A stretch of 64,000 bases of DNA from Flavobacterium sp. SUN046 (lineage in GTDB: Bacteria > Bacteroidota > Bacteroidia > Flavobacteriales > Flavobacteriaceae), in the NCBI RefSeq assembly GCF_028867965.1, contig NZ_JAPQNT010000007.1, positions 143,022 to 207,021 of the forward strand, given 5' to 3'. The notes under the pieces were generated by a model. It made no database searches. It saw only the letters and a list, made by a program, of their open reading frames with translations, and was not told where the DNA came from. Of this stretch, positions 7,875-16,337 are shown piece by piece (the stretch's first letter is position 1; every line of letters starts with the position of its first letter). The translations under genes and the position numbers were made by a program.

Positions 7875-8798
7875 ATGAAAAAATTAATTCCATCATACGT
7901 AAGAGTTCCATTGATATTTGCCATAGTATTTGGTGCAATGGAATATTTTATCGATTCAGGCAATCAACCTGTATTTATTAAGTATCCAATGGTATTGTTG
8001 TTTCTTGGAGTATTTTTATTCCTCTTAGTGGCAATAGAAATAGTTGTTAGCGCAGTAGACACAGTTACCTATCATTTGTTAACAGAAGAACAGAAAAAAC
8101 AATTGGACGAAGCACAATCATTGCCGTTTACAGAAAGTGAATTCTATCAAAACATTATAAAAAAACTGACTCGTTCCAATAAAATCGAACAAGAAGCAGA
8201 TATAATGTTAGAACACAACTACGATGGCATTAGAGAATTGGATAATGTGTTGCCGCCATGGTGGGTGTATTTATTTTATGGTTGCATCATTTTTGCAGGA
8301 ATCTATTTGGTTCGCTATGAAATTTTAGGTGCTGATAATCAAGTTCAAGAATTTGATAAAGAAGTAGCGGAAGCTAAAATTGCAGTTGACGAATACAACA
8401 AAACTGCTCCAGACATGATGAATAAAGAAAAAGTAACCTTGCTTACTGATGCTACGAATATTGCTGCTGGTAAAACAATCTTTATGAAAAATTGTATTCC
8501 ATGCCACAGACCTGATGCTGGTGGACAAATTGGACCCAACTTAACAGACGATATGTGGATTAATGGTGGTGGAATTAAAAATGTATTCAACACTATTATG
8601 GAAGGCGGTCGTGACGGAAAAGGAATGGTATCTTGGAAAGCTACTATCAAACCATCAGATATTCAAAAAGTGGCTAGTTATGTTCTTTCTCTTCAAGGTT
8701 CTAAACCGGTTAATCCAAAACCAACCGAACCAGAAGCTAAACAATGGGTAGAGGAAGCTACTACAAAAGTTGCTTCTAAAGTAGTTGCAACAAAATAA
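7875..8798 (+). CDS. ccoP: CcoP, cbb3 oxidase cytochrome c subunit (single heme site)
   Basis: 307 residues. Two N-terminal TM segments (about 10-60) are followed by a cytoplasmic stretch with the CcoP N-terminal signature (HNYDGIRELDNVLPPWW), a third TM helix (about 130-150) and a cytochrome c domain with C207-IPC-H211 and a Met-containing GKGMVSW loop. It passes electrons to CcoNO. Proteobacterial CcoP has two CxxCH motifs, but here only one is present. The extra N-terminal hairpin also differs from the classic form. It starts 23 bp after ccoQ in the same operon. A stem-loop follows the gene. Confidence 0.93.
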   Translation: MKKLIPSYVRVPLIFAIVFGAMEYFIDSGNQPVFIKYPMVLLFLGVFLFLLVAIEIVVSAVDTVTYHLLTEEQKKQLDEAQSLPFTESEFYQNIIKKLTRSNKIEQEADIMLEHNYDGIRELDNVLPPWWVYLFYGCIIFAGIYLVRYEILGADNQVQEFDKEVAEAKIAVDEYNKTAPDMMNKEKVTLLTDATNIAAGKTIFMKNCIPCHRPDAGGQIGPNLTDDMWINGGGIKNVFNTIMEGGRDGKGMVSWKATIKPSDIQKVASYVLSLQGSKPVNPKPTEPEAKQWVEEATTKVASKVVATK

Positions 8799-8807
8799 TA
8801 AATCTTT

Positions 8808-8834
8808 GCAAGTCTCGAATTAATTGGGACTTGC
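8808..8834 (+). terminator. Weak stem-loop between ccoP and ccoG
   Basis: Arms of 9 bp with one G-U pair (8808-8816 and 8826-8834) and no strong T-run. This could be an attenuator or RNA-stability element that lowers expression of the assembly genes relative to the oxidase subunits. Confidence 0.4.
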
Positions 8835-8854
8835 TGGTTTTAAATTAAATTAAA

Positions 8855-10273
8855 ATGTCAAAATTACCCGATGAAGATTTTAGAGATAGTATAGGAACTA
8901 TTGATAAACAAGGGAAAAGATCTTGGGTGTTTCCAAAAATGCCCAAAGGTAAATTGTATGAAAGAAGAAAATGGGTAAGTTATTTTCTATTGTTATTCTT
9001 ATTATCTGCGCCATTCATTAAAATTAATGGAAATCAATTTTTACTTTTTAATGTTTTAGAACGTAAATTCAATATTTTTAGCTTTCCTTTTTGGCCACAA
9101 GATTTTCACATTTTTGTGATTATCATGATTATAGGTGTGGTTAGTTTGGCACTATTTACAGTAGCATTTGGTAGAATTTTTTGTGGTTGGTTTTGCCCTC
9201 AAACTATTTTTATGGAAATGGTTTTCCGTAGATTAGAATATTGGATTGAAGGCGATAGAGGTGCACAAATTCGTTTATCTAAACAAGAATGGGACGCAGA
9301 GAAAATCCGTAAACGAATTACCAAATGGTTTGTTTTTTATGTAGTTTCATTTCTAATTGCCAATGTTTTTTTAGCCTATTTAATTGGAAGTGACGAATTA
9401 ATAAAATTAATCACAGAAGGTCCAACACAAAATACAGGAACTTTAATTGCATTGATAATTTTTACTTATGTTTTCTATTTCATCTACATTTCGTTTAGAG
9501 AACAAGTTTGTATTATAGCTTGTCCTTATGGCAGAATGCAAGGTGTTTTACTAGATAATAAAACCATAAATGTTGCCTACGATTATGTAAGAGGCGAAAA
9601 AGAAACGGGAAGAGCAAAATTCAATAAACAAGAAAATAGAGCCGCTTCTGGAAAAGGAGATTGTATTGATTGTAAACTTTGTGTGCATGTTTGTCCAACA
9701 GGTATTGACATCCGAAATGGAGTGCAACTGGAATGTGTAAACTGTACCGCTTGCATCGACGAATGTGATACTATAATGGAAAGTGTTGGTTTGCCTAAAG
9801 GATTAATCCGCTATGCAAGCGAAGACGAAATAGCCAAAAAAGAAAAATTTGTTTTCACAGCTAGAATGAAAGGTTACGCTTCGGTATTATTAATTTTAAC
9901 TGGCGTTTTCATCGGAATGTTATTTTTAAGAAACGATGTTGAAGCAACAATTTTAAGATTACCAGGACAATTATTCCAACACAAAGGTGATAATATCAGT
10001 AACATTTACACCTTTAAAGTGGTAAACAAAACCGAAGCAGATTTTAATAATGTTTACTTCAAATTAGTGTCACCCAAAGGAACTATTAAGCTAGTAAGTA
10101 ACGATCATTTTGTAGTTAAAAAACAAGCTTTGACCGAAGGAACTTTATTTATTGAAATCAATCAAGCTTTGTTAGAAGGCGATAAAACCAACCTTCAAAT
10201 TGAAGTATATAACGATAAATTGTTAATTGATACTGAAACAACAAATTTTTTAGGACCAAGAAGTTTTAACTAA
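8855..10273 (+). CDS. ccoG: CcoG/RdxA, cbb3 oxidase accessory iron-sulfur protein
   Basis: A 472-residue membrane protein involved in copper reduction and delivery for cbb3 assembly. Several TM helices are seen (about 38-58, 85-110, 155-180, 195-215 and 340-360). The conserved GRIFCGWFCPQTIFME lies in the second to third helix. Two 4Fe-4S motifs follow: CIDCKLCVHVCP and CVNCTACIDEC, near residues 270-310. The C-terminal part is a periplasmic Ig-like domain. It lies 56 bp after ccoP and 12 bp before ccoH. Confidence 0.95.
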   Translation: MSKLPDEDFRDSIGTIDKQGKRSWVFPKMPKGKLYERRKWVSYFLLLFLLSAPFIKINGNQFLLFNVLERKFNIFSFPFWPQDFHIFVIIMIIGVVSLALFTVAFGRIFCGWFCPQTIFMEMVFRRLEYWIEGDRGAQIRLSKQEWDAEKIRKRITKWFVFYVVSFLIANVFLAYLIGSDELIKLITEGPTQNTGTLIALIIFTYVFYFIYISFREQVCIIACPYGRMQGVLLDNKTINVAYDYVRGEKETGRAKFNKQENRAASGKGDCIDCKLCVHVCPTGIDIRNGVQLECVNCTACIDECDTIMESVGLPKGLIRYASEDEIAKKEKFVFTARMKGYASVLLILTGVFIGMLFLRNDVEATILRLPGQLFQHKGDNISNIYTFKVVNKTEADFNNVYFKLVSPKGTIKLVSNDHFVVKKQALTEGTLFIEINQALLEGDKTNLQIEVYNDKLLIDTETTNFLGPRSFN

Positions 10274-10285
10274 ATTACAGAAATT

Positions 10286-10738
10286 ATGAAAATTAATTGG
10301 GGAACAGGAATAGTAATCGCGTTTGCACTTTTTATGAGTTTTATTTTATTCTTTATAATTAAAGTTCAAACCAACAGCCAATACGACAACGAATTTGTTG
10401 TAACGGAATATTACAAAAAAGAATTGCTAGCACAACAAGATTTGAATAAAGAGCAAAATGCCTATGATTTAAGCAATAAAGTTGTTGTAAAAGCAGTAGC
10501 AGAAGGAATCACAGTTGATTTTCCATCCGATTTTGATTGCAAAAATATTAAAGGAATAGTGTCCCTTTATAGACCGTCCAACCAGAAATTAGATTTTGAA
10601 ATTCCGATTTCATTATCTAATCCACATTTGCTCATACCTAAAAGTAACTTGGTTGGCGGTCGTTGGGGCATTAATATTGATTGGAATTATCAAGGTAAAA
10701 AATACCTAAACAAAGAAGAAGTTTATTTTAAACAGTAA
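10286..10738 (+). CDS. ccoH: FixH/CcoH family protein
   Basis: A 150-residue protein with one N-terminal TM helix (about 7-26) and a periplasmic domain. The motif QYDNEFVVTEYYKKELLAQQ matches the FixH family. FixH works with the CcoI ATPase and the oxidase during copper insertion. It sits 12 bp after ccoG and 8 bp before the TauE/SafE-like gene, in the cco operon. Confidence 0.9.
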   Translation: MKINWGTGIVIAFALFMSFILFFIIKVQTNSQYDNEFVVTEYYKKELLAQQDLNKEQNAYDLSNKVVVKAVAEGITVDFPSDFDCKNIKGIVSLYRPSNQKLDFEIPISLSNPHLLIPKSNLVGGRWGINIDWNYQGKKYLNKEEVYFKQ

Positions 10739-10746
10739 CTACTACC

Positions 10747-11448
10747 ATGCTTTATTCCGCTTTTATATTCGGGTTGATTAGTAGTTTGCACTGCATCGGA
10801 ATGTGCGGACCTATTGCTATGATGTTGCCTGTAGATAGGAGCAATCCTGCCAAAAAAGTGATTCAGATTATGATCTATCATTTTGGTAGATTGTCGGCTT
10901 ATGCGTCACTTGGTTTGGTTTTTGGTATTTTAGGAAGAGGATTTTATATGGCAGGAATTCAACAACAACTTTCAATTGCGGTAGGCGTGATGATGATTGT
11001 TATTGCGGTCGTTCCTGAAAAAGTGTTTATGAAATACAACTTTTCTAAACCCGTTTATAAAGCCATTTCAAAAGTAAAAAGCAGTTTAGGAAGTCAGTTC
11101 AAACGAAAAACTCCTGATGCTTTTTTTACCATTGGATTGTTGAACGGATTGCTACCTTGCGGATTGGTGTATGCCGCTTTGTTTGGTGCTATTGCCATGC
11201 AAAATATGACATTAAGCATAACTTATATGTTGCTTTACGGATTAGGAACCATTCCGATGATGAGCGCTGTGGTTTATATTTCCAATTTATTGTCGATACC
11301 AATCAGAAGTAAATTACAAAAAATTATACCTGTTGTAGCTGTTTTTATTGGCATTCTTTTTATAATTCGCGGGTTGGGAATGGGCATTCCGTATCTATCT
11401 CCGGGTGCTATAAGTTTGTTTGTTAAAGCTAATGCGAGTTGTCATTAA
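10747..11448 (+). CDS. Sulfite exporter TauE/SafE-like (UreH-type) membrane protein of the cco operon
   Basis: A 233-residue inner-membrane protein with about six TM helices. The first helix contains SLHCIGMCGPIA and a later one NGLLPCGLVYAALF, a pair of Cys/Pro-containing motifs typical of the UreH/DsbD-like transmembrane family. Despite its database name, its place as the last gene of the cco cluster makes a role in metal (copper) handling or oxidase biogenesis more likely than sulfite export. It is 8 bp after ccoH and converges with hemN, with 4 bp between the stops and no room for a terminator. The substrate is unknown. Confidence 0.82.
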   Translation: MLYSAFIFGLISSLHCIGMCGPIAMMLPVDRSNPAKKVIQIMIYHFGRLSAYASLGLVFGILGRGFYMAGIQQQLSIAVGVMMIVIAVVPEKVFMKYNFSKPVYKAISKVKSSLGSQFKRKTPDAFFTIGLLNGLLPCGLVYAALFGAIAMQNMTLSITYMLLYGLGTIPMMSAVVYISNLLSIPIRSKLQKIIPVVAVFIGILFIIRGLGMGIPYLSPGAISLFVKANASCH

Positions 11449-11452
11449 TAAT

Positions 11453-12817
11453 TTAAACTGTCATAGAAAATAATTCTGTTTCTGGTGCATTACGTTTTAA
11501 ACGCAAGTCAAAAGCCATACATAAATTGCGTACGAATGCCTTACCTTTTACAGTAACTTTTATTTTTTTACTTGAAATTTCTATAATACCATCAATTTCC
11601 ATTTCATGTAGTTGGTTTATAATACCTGGTAATTCTTTAAAAAATTGATTGTCATTTTCCCAAGAAGTTTCAAATTTACACATCAAATTCAGAATGTGTT
11701 TTCGGATAATTAAATCCTCATCGGTTAATACATGCCCGCGAAAAATTGGTATTTCGTTATTATCCAAGCGTGAATAATACGCTTCAATAGTTTTTTCATT
11801 TTGAGCAAAACTATACCAACTATCACTTATTGAAGAAACTCCTAATCCAATCATTAATTGCGTTTTAGATGAAGTATATCCCATAAAATTACGGTGTAAC
11901 TTTCCGTCTTTAAAGGATTCATACATACTATCACTTTCTAATGCAAAATGATCCATTCCAATTTCGTGATAATTATTAGCAGCTAAACGTTTTTTTCCTA
12001 CTTCATAGAGCAGTCGTTTTTCATCATCTTTGGGTACATCTTCACCATTAAATCCACGTTGACCATTACCTTTAATCCAAGGAACATGTGCGTAACTATA
12101 AAATGCTAATCTATCCGGTTGCAATGAATTGGTTTTGTCTATAGTGTCAATAACATCATCAAGTGTTTGAAATGGTAATCCGAAAATTAAATCATGCCCA
12201 ACCGATGTGTAACCAATTTCTTTTGCCCAAAAAGTCACTTTTGCTACATTGTGAAAGGGTTGGATTCTATGAATTGCTATTTGTACTTTTTCTGAATAAT
12301 CTTGAACGCCAAAACTCACTCGCCTAAATCCTATATCATAAAGCGATTGTAAATGTTTTCGAGTGGTGTTATTCGGATGACCTTCAAAACTGAATTCGTG
12401 TTCTTTTGCTTTGTCGGCTCGTTTAAAAATTCCATTAATTAAAGTTTCTAAATTTTCTATCGAAAAGAAAGTAGGAGTACCGCCACCTAAATGAATTTCT
12501 TTTATTATTGGTTTTTGTGGAAATAAATCACAATATAAATTCCATTCTTTTAAAACTGCAAGAATATAAGGATTCTCAACATCATGACGCTTTGTAATTC
12601 GTTTATTACAACCACAAAAAGTGCATAAACTTTCGCAAAATGGCAAATGTATGTACAAACTAATTCCTTCAGATTTATTACTTTCAAAAAATGATTTTAT
12701 AAATGTATCATTCCATTTTTTTGTTGTGAATAAATCTTCTTCCCAAAAAGGAACAGTAGGATAGCTGGTGTATCTCGGACCAGGAACATTATATTTTTGT
12801 GTTAATGAAAGCGACAT
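11453..12817 (-). CDS. hemN: Oxygen-independent coproporphyrinogen III oxidase (radical SAM)
   Basis: 454 residues, close to the usual HemN length. The radical SAM cluster is C61-x3-C65-x2-C68, with C70 as the extra Cys of true HemN (CESLCTFCGC). YTSYP near the N-terminus and GGGTPTF are further family signatures, and the C-terminal HemN domain is complete. It converts coproporphyrinogen III to protoporphyrinogen IX without O2, so it is the enzyme needed for heme at low oxygen. The presence of the fourth Cys argues against a HemW-type protein. An exact -7 element and a perfect 14-bp Fnr-like palindrome lie upstream, with the same spacing as at ccoS. Confidence 0.95.
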   Translation of the reverse strand: MSLSLTQKYNVPGPRYTSYPTVPFWEEDLFTTKKWNDTFIKSFFESNKSEGISLYIHLPFCESLCTFCGCNKRITKRHDVENPYILAVLKEWNLYCDLFPQKPIIKEIHLGGGTPTFFSIENLETLINGIFKRADKAKEHEFSFEGHPNNTTRKHLQSLYDIGFRRVSFGVQDYSEKVQIAIHRIQPFHNVAKVTFWAKEIGYTSVGHDLIFGLPFQTLDDVIDTIDKTNSLQPDRLAFYSYAHVPWIKGNGQRGFNGEDVPKDDEKRLLYEVGKKRLAANNYHEIGMDHFALESDSMYESFKDGKLHRNFMGYTSSKTQLMIGLGVSSISDSWYSFAQNEKTIEAYYSRLDNNEIPIFRGHVLTDEDLIIRKHILNLMCKFETSWENDNQFFKELPGIINQLHEMEIDGIIEISSKKIKVTVKGKAFVRNLCMAFDLRLKRNAPETELFSMTV

Positions 12818-12837
12818 GATAATAGTACTTTAAGTAC

Positions 12838-12845
12838 CAAAAGTA
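12838..12845 (-). promoter_or_regulatory. -7 promoter element (TACTTTTG) of hemN
   Basis: On the minus strand TACTTTTG matches TAnnTTTG, 20 bp before the ATG. The palindrome centre at 12874.5 is exactly 29.5 bp upstream. Confidence 0.65.
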
Positions 12846-12867
12846 ACTTACGATGTTTAAAAAAAAA

Positions 12868-12881
12868 ATGATAATTATCAT
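12868..12881. promoter_or_regulatory. Fnr-like operator (ATGATAATTATCAT) upstream of hemN
   Basis: A perfect 14-bp palindrome. It shares the ATGAT-N4-ATCAT form and its position relative to the -7 element with the sites upstream of ccoS and ccoI. Confidence 0.77.
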
Positions 12882-12886
12882 ATAAG

Positions 12887-12917
12887 AAAAAAGCTCACCG
12901 TTAAAGTGAGCTTTTTT
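12887..12917 (-). terminator. Hairpin terminator after the DUF349 gene
   Basis: Perfect 12-bp arms (12887-12898 and 12906-12917) flank a 7-nt loop, with a T-run on the minus strand. It stops transcription from the DUF349 gene before it reaches the hemN control region. Confidence 0.82.
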
Positions 12918-12918
12918 G

Positions 12919-15048
12919 TTATTTATTTAAATTTCGTATTTGTTTTAACTTGTCTTTCCAAGTAACTAAATCTTCTTTATGTCTTTCGATAGTTTTTCTA
13001 ACTTCGGTTACAATTGAATTTTCTTTCTTAGCATTTTTAGTGTTTTGGAAAAATTGAATGTTGTTTTCTAACTGAAAAATCTCATTCTGAACTTCATCAA
13101 TTTTACGCATGATAAAGATTTTTTCGTTATCTAATTTTCTGCTGTCTTCTGAACCAGCCAAATTGTCTAACCTATTAGCGAAACGCATTTGTTCACCTTC
13201 TTTTTTGCTAGAACTTAGTTTTTCAAACAAGGCATCCAGAATTTTATTGAATTTTCCTTCAATATGCCTTCTATTAAATGGAACTTTACCAATTGCTTTC
13301 CAAGCTTCAATGTGCACTTTTATTGCATCTAAATCGGTTTTATGATCACCAACTAACTCAAAAGAACGTAATCCTTCTAAATATTCTTTTTTCTTTTCAA
13401 ATGCTTCTACTTCTTCGGCATTTTCTTCTTTTTTACTGTTTTTCAAACGCTCGAAATAATGATTGCAAGCAGCTTTGAATTCTTTCCAAAGTTCGTCTGA
13501 AAATTTTCTAGGAACATGTCCGACTAATTTCCATTCTTCTTGAATTTGTTTCATTATTATAGTGGTAGCTGCAAAATCTTCGCTATCTTTTAATTCATTT
13601 GCTTTAGCTACAAGCGCTTGTTTTTTACTTAAATTATCGTTTTGATCTTTTTTAATTTCTTTATAGAATGAATTCTTTAAAATATTAAAATCTTTAACGG
13701 CATTTTTAAAAGTAGCCCAAGTTGCTTCGTTTACATCTCCAGGAACTTTACCTGTAGCAAAAAACTCATTGCGTAATGCTTCAACTTTAGTAATTTGATT
13801 TAACCAAGCTTGATGCGAATCAACTTTTTCTTGTGCTAATTCTTGTAATTTAGCGATGATACTATTTTTTTTCTCAAGATTTTCAGTTTCTTTAGCTCTA
13901 AAACCTTCATAAAATGATTCACGTTTGTCGTGCATTTGTTTGGTTAATTCGCTAAATTGTTTCCAAAGTTCTTCACGATGTTCTCTTGAAACCGGGCCAA
14001 TATCTTCTTTCCAGATTTTGTGTAAATCTTGCAATTCACGAAATGATTTATTAATGTCTGATTCATTTACTAATTCAGCAACACGCGCAATTATTTTTTG
14101 CTTTAGTTCTAAATTATGTTTGAATTCAATATCTCTAGCTTCACGATCTAAATGTAAAAAGTCATAGAAGTTTTCAATGTGAAAATGATAATTATTCCAA
14201 ACATGATTGTATTTGTCTTTTGGAATCGGACCAGCATTATTCCAACGGTCTCTAATATCGTTCAGTTGTTTAAGAGAATTTGCTATGTTTCCGTTAGAAT
14301 TACTTACCAAATTTTTTAATTCTTCAACAATCGCCATTCGGTTTTCTAAATTCGCTTTTAAGTTATTTTGAAGCGATTTAAAATGTATATTTTTCTTATC
14401 TCTATATTGATTGTATAAAGAATCGAATTTTGTTTTTAATGGAAAATGATAATGAAAATCTTCTAGTGTATCAGTATTTTCAGCATGAAATTCATCTTTT
14501 TTCTCATCCATAAAATGATGATATTTAGATAAAAATGCTTTTTTAACTTCTTCAACATGTTCTTTAACAGACATTAGTTGTTCTACTGCAACTAGTTTTT
14601 CTAGTTCGTCAACCAATTGATCCATTGGTAATGCTTCATAATCTTGCATCGGAATGTCATGACGGCCTTTTATAGTTTCGTCTTCACTTTCTTCTGCATT
14701 TGCATTTGCAATAGCATTCATAGCAAAATCACTTTCTTCTTCAATAACCATTGAATCATCTGCTACTTGAGCATCAGTAAGTGTTATTTCATTGCTATTT
14801 TCTTTAGTAACTGTAGTAACTTCTGAAACTTCTTCGCCTACTAAATCTTCAATTTCGGCACTTGCTTCAATTGGAGTTATTGGAGCTTCTACTTCAGTAT
14901 CAGGAACTAAATCATTTGAAGAATCAGTAGCAATATCTAACTCAACTTCTTGATTTTCAGTTTGATTTGCTTCTAGCGATTCATTATTTACGTTTCCATC
15001 TGTCGCGTTTTCGTTAACTGACAGGTTATCATTCAATTCTTCTGACAT
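12919..15048 (-). CDS. DUF349 repeat protein with acidic N-terminal tail
   Basis: 709 residues in two parts. About 1-140 is a low-complexity, strongly acidic region rich in E, D, N and T. The rest is a long helical array with five clear DUF349 repeats, each with a W/F followed by G-x-(V/I)-P: NNAGPIP, KEDIGPVS, FATGKVP, KLVGHVP and KAIGKVP. It has no signal peptide or TM helix, so it is cytoplasmic. DUF349 has no firmly assigned function. The size and repeat number fit flavobacterial homologues. The promoter upstream has both -33 and -7 boxes. It appears to be a single-gene unit, closed by a terminator. Confidence 0.85.
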   Translation of the reverse strand: MSEELNDNLSVNENATDGNVNNESLEANQTENQEVELDIATDSSNDLVPDTEVEAPITPIEASAEIEDLVGEEVSEVTTVTKENSNEITLTDAQVADDSMVIEEESDFAMNAIANANAEESEDETIKGRHDIPMQDYEALPMDQLVDELEKLVAVEQLMSVKEHVEEVKKAFLSKYHHFMDEKKDEFHAENTDTLEDFHYHFPLKTKFDSLYNQYRDKKNIHFKSLQNNLKANLENRMAIVEELKNLVSNSNGNIANSLKQLNDIRDRWNNAGPIPKDKYNHVWNNYHFHIENFYDFLHLDREARDIEFKHNLELKQKIIARVAELVNESDINKSFRELQDLHKIWKEDIGPVSREHREELWKQFSELTKQMHDKRESFYEGFRAKETENLEKKNSIIAKLQELAQEKVDSHQAWLNQITKVEALRNEFFATGKVPGDVNEATWATFKNAVKDFNILKNSFYKEIKKDQNDNLSKKQALVAKANELKDSEDFAATTIIMKQIQEEWKLVGHVPRKFSDELWKEFKAACNHYFERLKNSKKEENAEEVEAFEKKKEYLEGLRSFELVGDHKTDLDAIKVHIEAWKAIGKVPFNRRHIEGKFNKILDALFEKLSSSKKEGEQMRFANRLDNLAGSEDSRKLDNEKIFIMRKIDEVQNEIFQLENNIQFFQNTKNAKKENSIVTEVRKTIERHKEDLVTWKDKLKQIRNLNK

Positions 15049-15084
15049 TTTTTTAAATGTGTAAGGTTATACAATTTTGAGGGC

Positions 15085-15115
15085 GAAAGATACTAAAATG
15101 ACTTCAAAAACCAAA
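15085..15115 (-). promoter_or_regulatory. Promoter of the DUF349 gene (-33 TTTG, 19 bp, -7 TATCTTTC)
   Basis: On the minus strand, TTTG (15115-15112) and TATCTTTC (15092-15085) are 19 bp apart, the Bacteroidota spacing. The -7 box has one mismatch. The start codon is 36 bp downstream. Confidence 0.6.
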
Positions 15116-15187
15116 GAAAATCAATGGTTTTGAGCTTTTTATTTATTTGTTTAAACCTTTAAAAGAAAAAATGTTGTGAATTGAAGT

Positions 15188-15931
15188 TTATTTATTCCAA
15201 ATCTTCCATGCTTTTTCTGCTTGAAAAACTAGCATTTCGTATCCGTTTTTAGTAGTTGCACCTTTCTTTTTTGCTTTTTTCAAAAATTGAGTTTCTTCTG
15301 GATTGTAAATCAAATCGAAAGCAATGTGTTTGTCTGTGAAAAACTCATATGGAATAGGAGGAAATTCTTTGATGTTAGGACTTGTGCCTAAAGGTGTGCA
15401 GTTAATTATTATTTGAAAATTATCAAAAGTTGTAGCGTTAATTCGATTATAATCAATGGCATTTTCTGTAGCTTCACGAGAAACATAAGTATAGAAAATT
15501 CCGAGTTCTTGTAATGCAAAGGCAACTGCTTTGGCAGCACCGCCAGTTCCTAAAATTAAAGCTTTTTTATGATGTGGTTGAAGTAGTGGTTCTAATGATT
15601 TTTTAAAACCATAACAATCGGAATTATAACCTTTTAAATTTCCTTTTTTGGTAAATCTGATTACATTTACAGCACCAATTCGGAATGCTTTATCCGACAT
15701 TGAATCCAAATAAGGAATGATTACTTCTTTGTAAGGAATAGTTACATTTAAGCCTTTTAAATCTTGATTGTTTTTTAATATTTCAGGAAATTCAGCAATG
15801 TCTTGAATATCAAAATTCTCATAAACACAATCGTCGAATAAATCTTGAGAAAATTTTTCTGAAAAGTATTTTTTAGAAAACGAATAGGAAATGTTTTTGC
15901 CTAATAATCCGAATTTTTTGTTAGCCTGCAT
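15188..15931 (-). CDS. aroE: Shikimate dehydrogenase
   Basis: A 247-residue enzyme that reduces 3-dehydroshikimate to shikimate with NADPH, in aromatic amino acid synthesis. The substrate site motif NVTIPYKE (with the catalytic Lys), GAVNVI, the NADP-binding glycine motif GTGGAAKA and the C-terminal NGYEMLVFQAEKAW are all present. The start overlaps the 3' end of the TonB-C gene by 11 bp, so it is translationally coupled in a TPR/TonB-C/aroE run. It is slightly shorter than E. coli AroE, which is common in this phylum. Confidence 0.95.
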   Translation of the reverse strand: MQANKKFGLLGKNISYSFSKKYFSEKFSQDLFDDCVYENFDIQDIAEFPEILKNNQDLKGLNVTIPYKEVIIPYLDSMSDKAFRIGAVNVIRFTKKGNLKGYNSDCYGFKKSLEPLLQPHHKKALILGTGGAAKAVAFALQELGIFYTYVSREATENAIDYNRINATTFDNFQIIINCTPLGTSPNIKEFPPIPYEFFTDKHIAFDLIYNPEETQFLKKAKKKGATTKNGYEMLVFQAEKAWKIWNK

Positions 15932-16337
15932 TTATTACTATTGGTATTTGGTAATTACATCTAACAATTATTCCGTTAAGTTTTCCAGGAATCCAATTAG
16001 GCATTGATTTGACAACTCTTATTGCTTCGGTATTCAAATTTTCATATTCACCTTTTAAAACCTTAATTTCAGAAATCGAGCCATCTTTTTCGACAACAAA
16101 GCTCACATAAATATTAGTTTTTACTTTACCAATATCTGGTGGTAAAGAAAAATTAGATGAAATATATTTATAAAATTTAACTATTCCTCCAGGAAATTCT
16201 GGTTTTATATCGAGATCACTAGTTCTATAAATTGAGTTTTCGTTTGATTCTGTTATGACTTGTTTTGTGTCAGATATTGTTTGAGAATTACAATAAGCAC
16301 TCAAAGATACAATAAAAAAAAGAATTGTTTTTCTCAT
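15921..16337 (-). CDS. Secreted TonB C-terminal-domain protein
   Basis: 138 residues. An N-terminal signal peptide (about 1-18) is followed by a short linker and a TonB C-terminal-like domain (about 45-136), with EFPGGIVKFYKYI, VSFVVEKDGSISEI and the closing MPNWIPGKLNG..V motif. There is no lasting TM anchor and no proline-rich spacer, so it is not a full energy transducer. The ATG directly follows the stop of the TPR gene, and the end overlaps aroE. The function is unknown; such small TonB-C proteins are frequent in Bacteroidota. Confidence 0.8.
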   Translation of the reverse strand: MRKTILFFIVSLSAYCNSQTISDTKQVITESNENSIYRTSDLDIKPEFPGGIVKFYKYISSNFSLPPDIGKVKTNIYVSFVVEKDGSISEIKVLKGEYENLNTEAIRVVKSMPNWIPGKLNGIIVRCNYQIPIVINAG

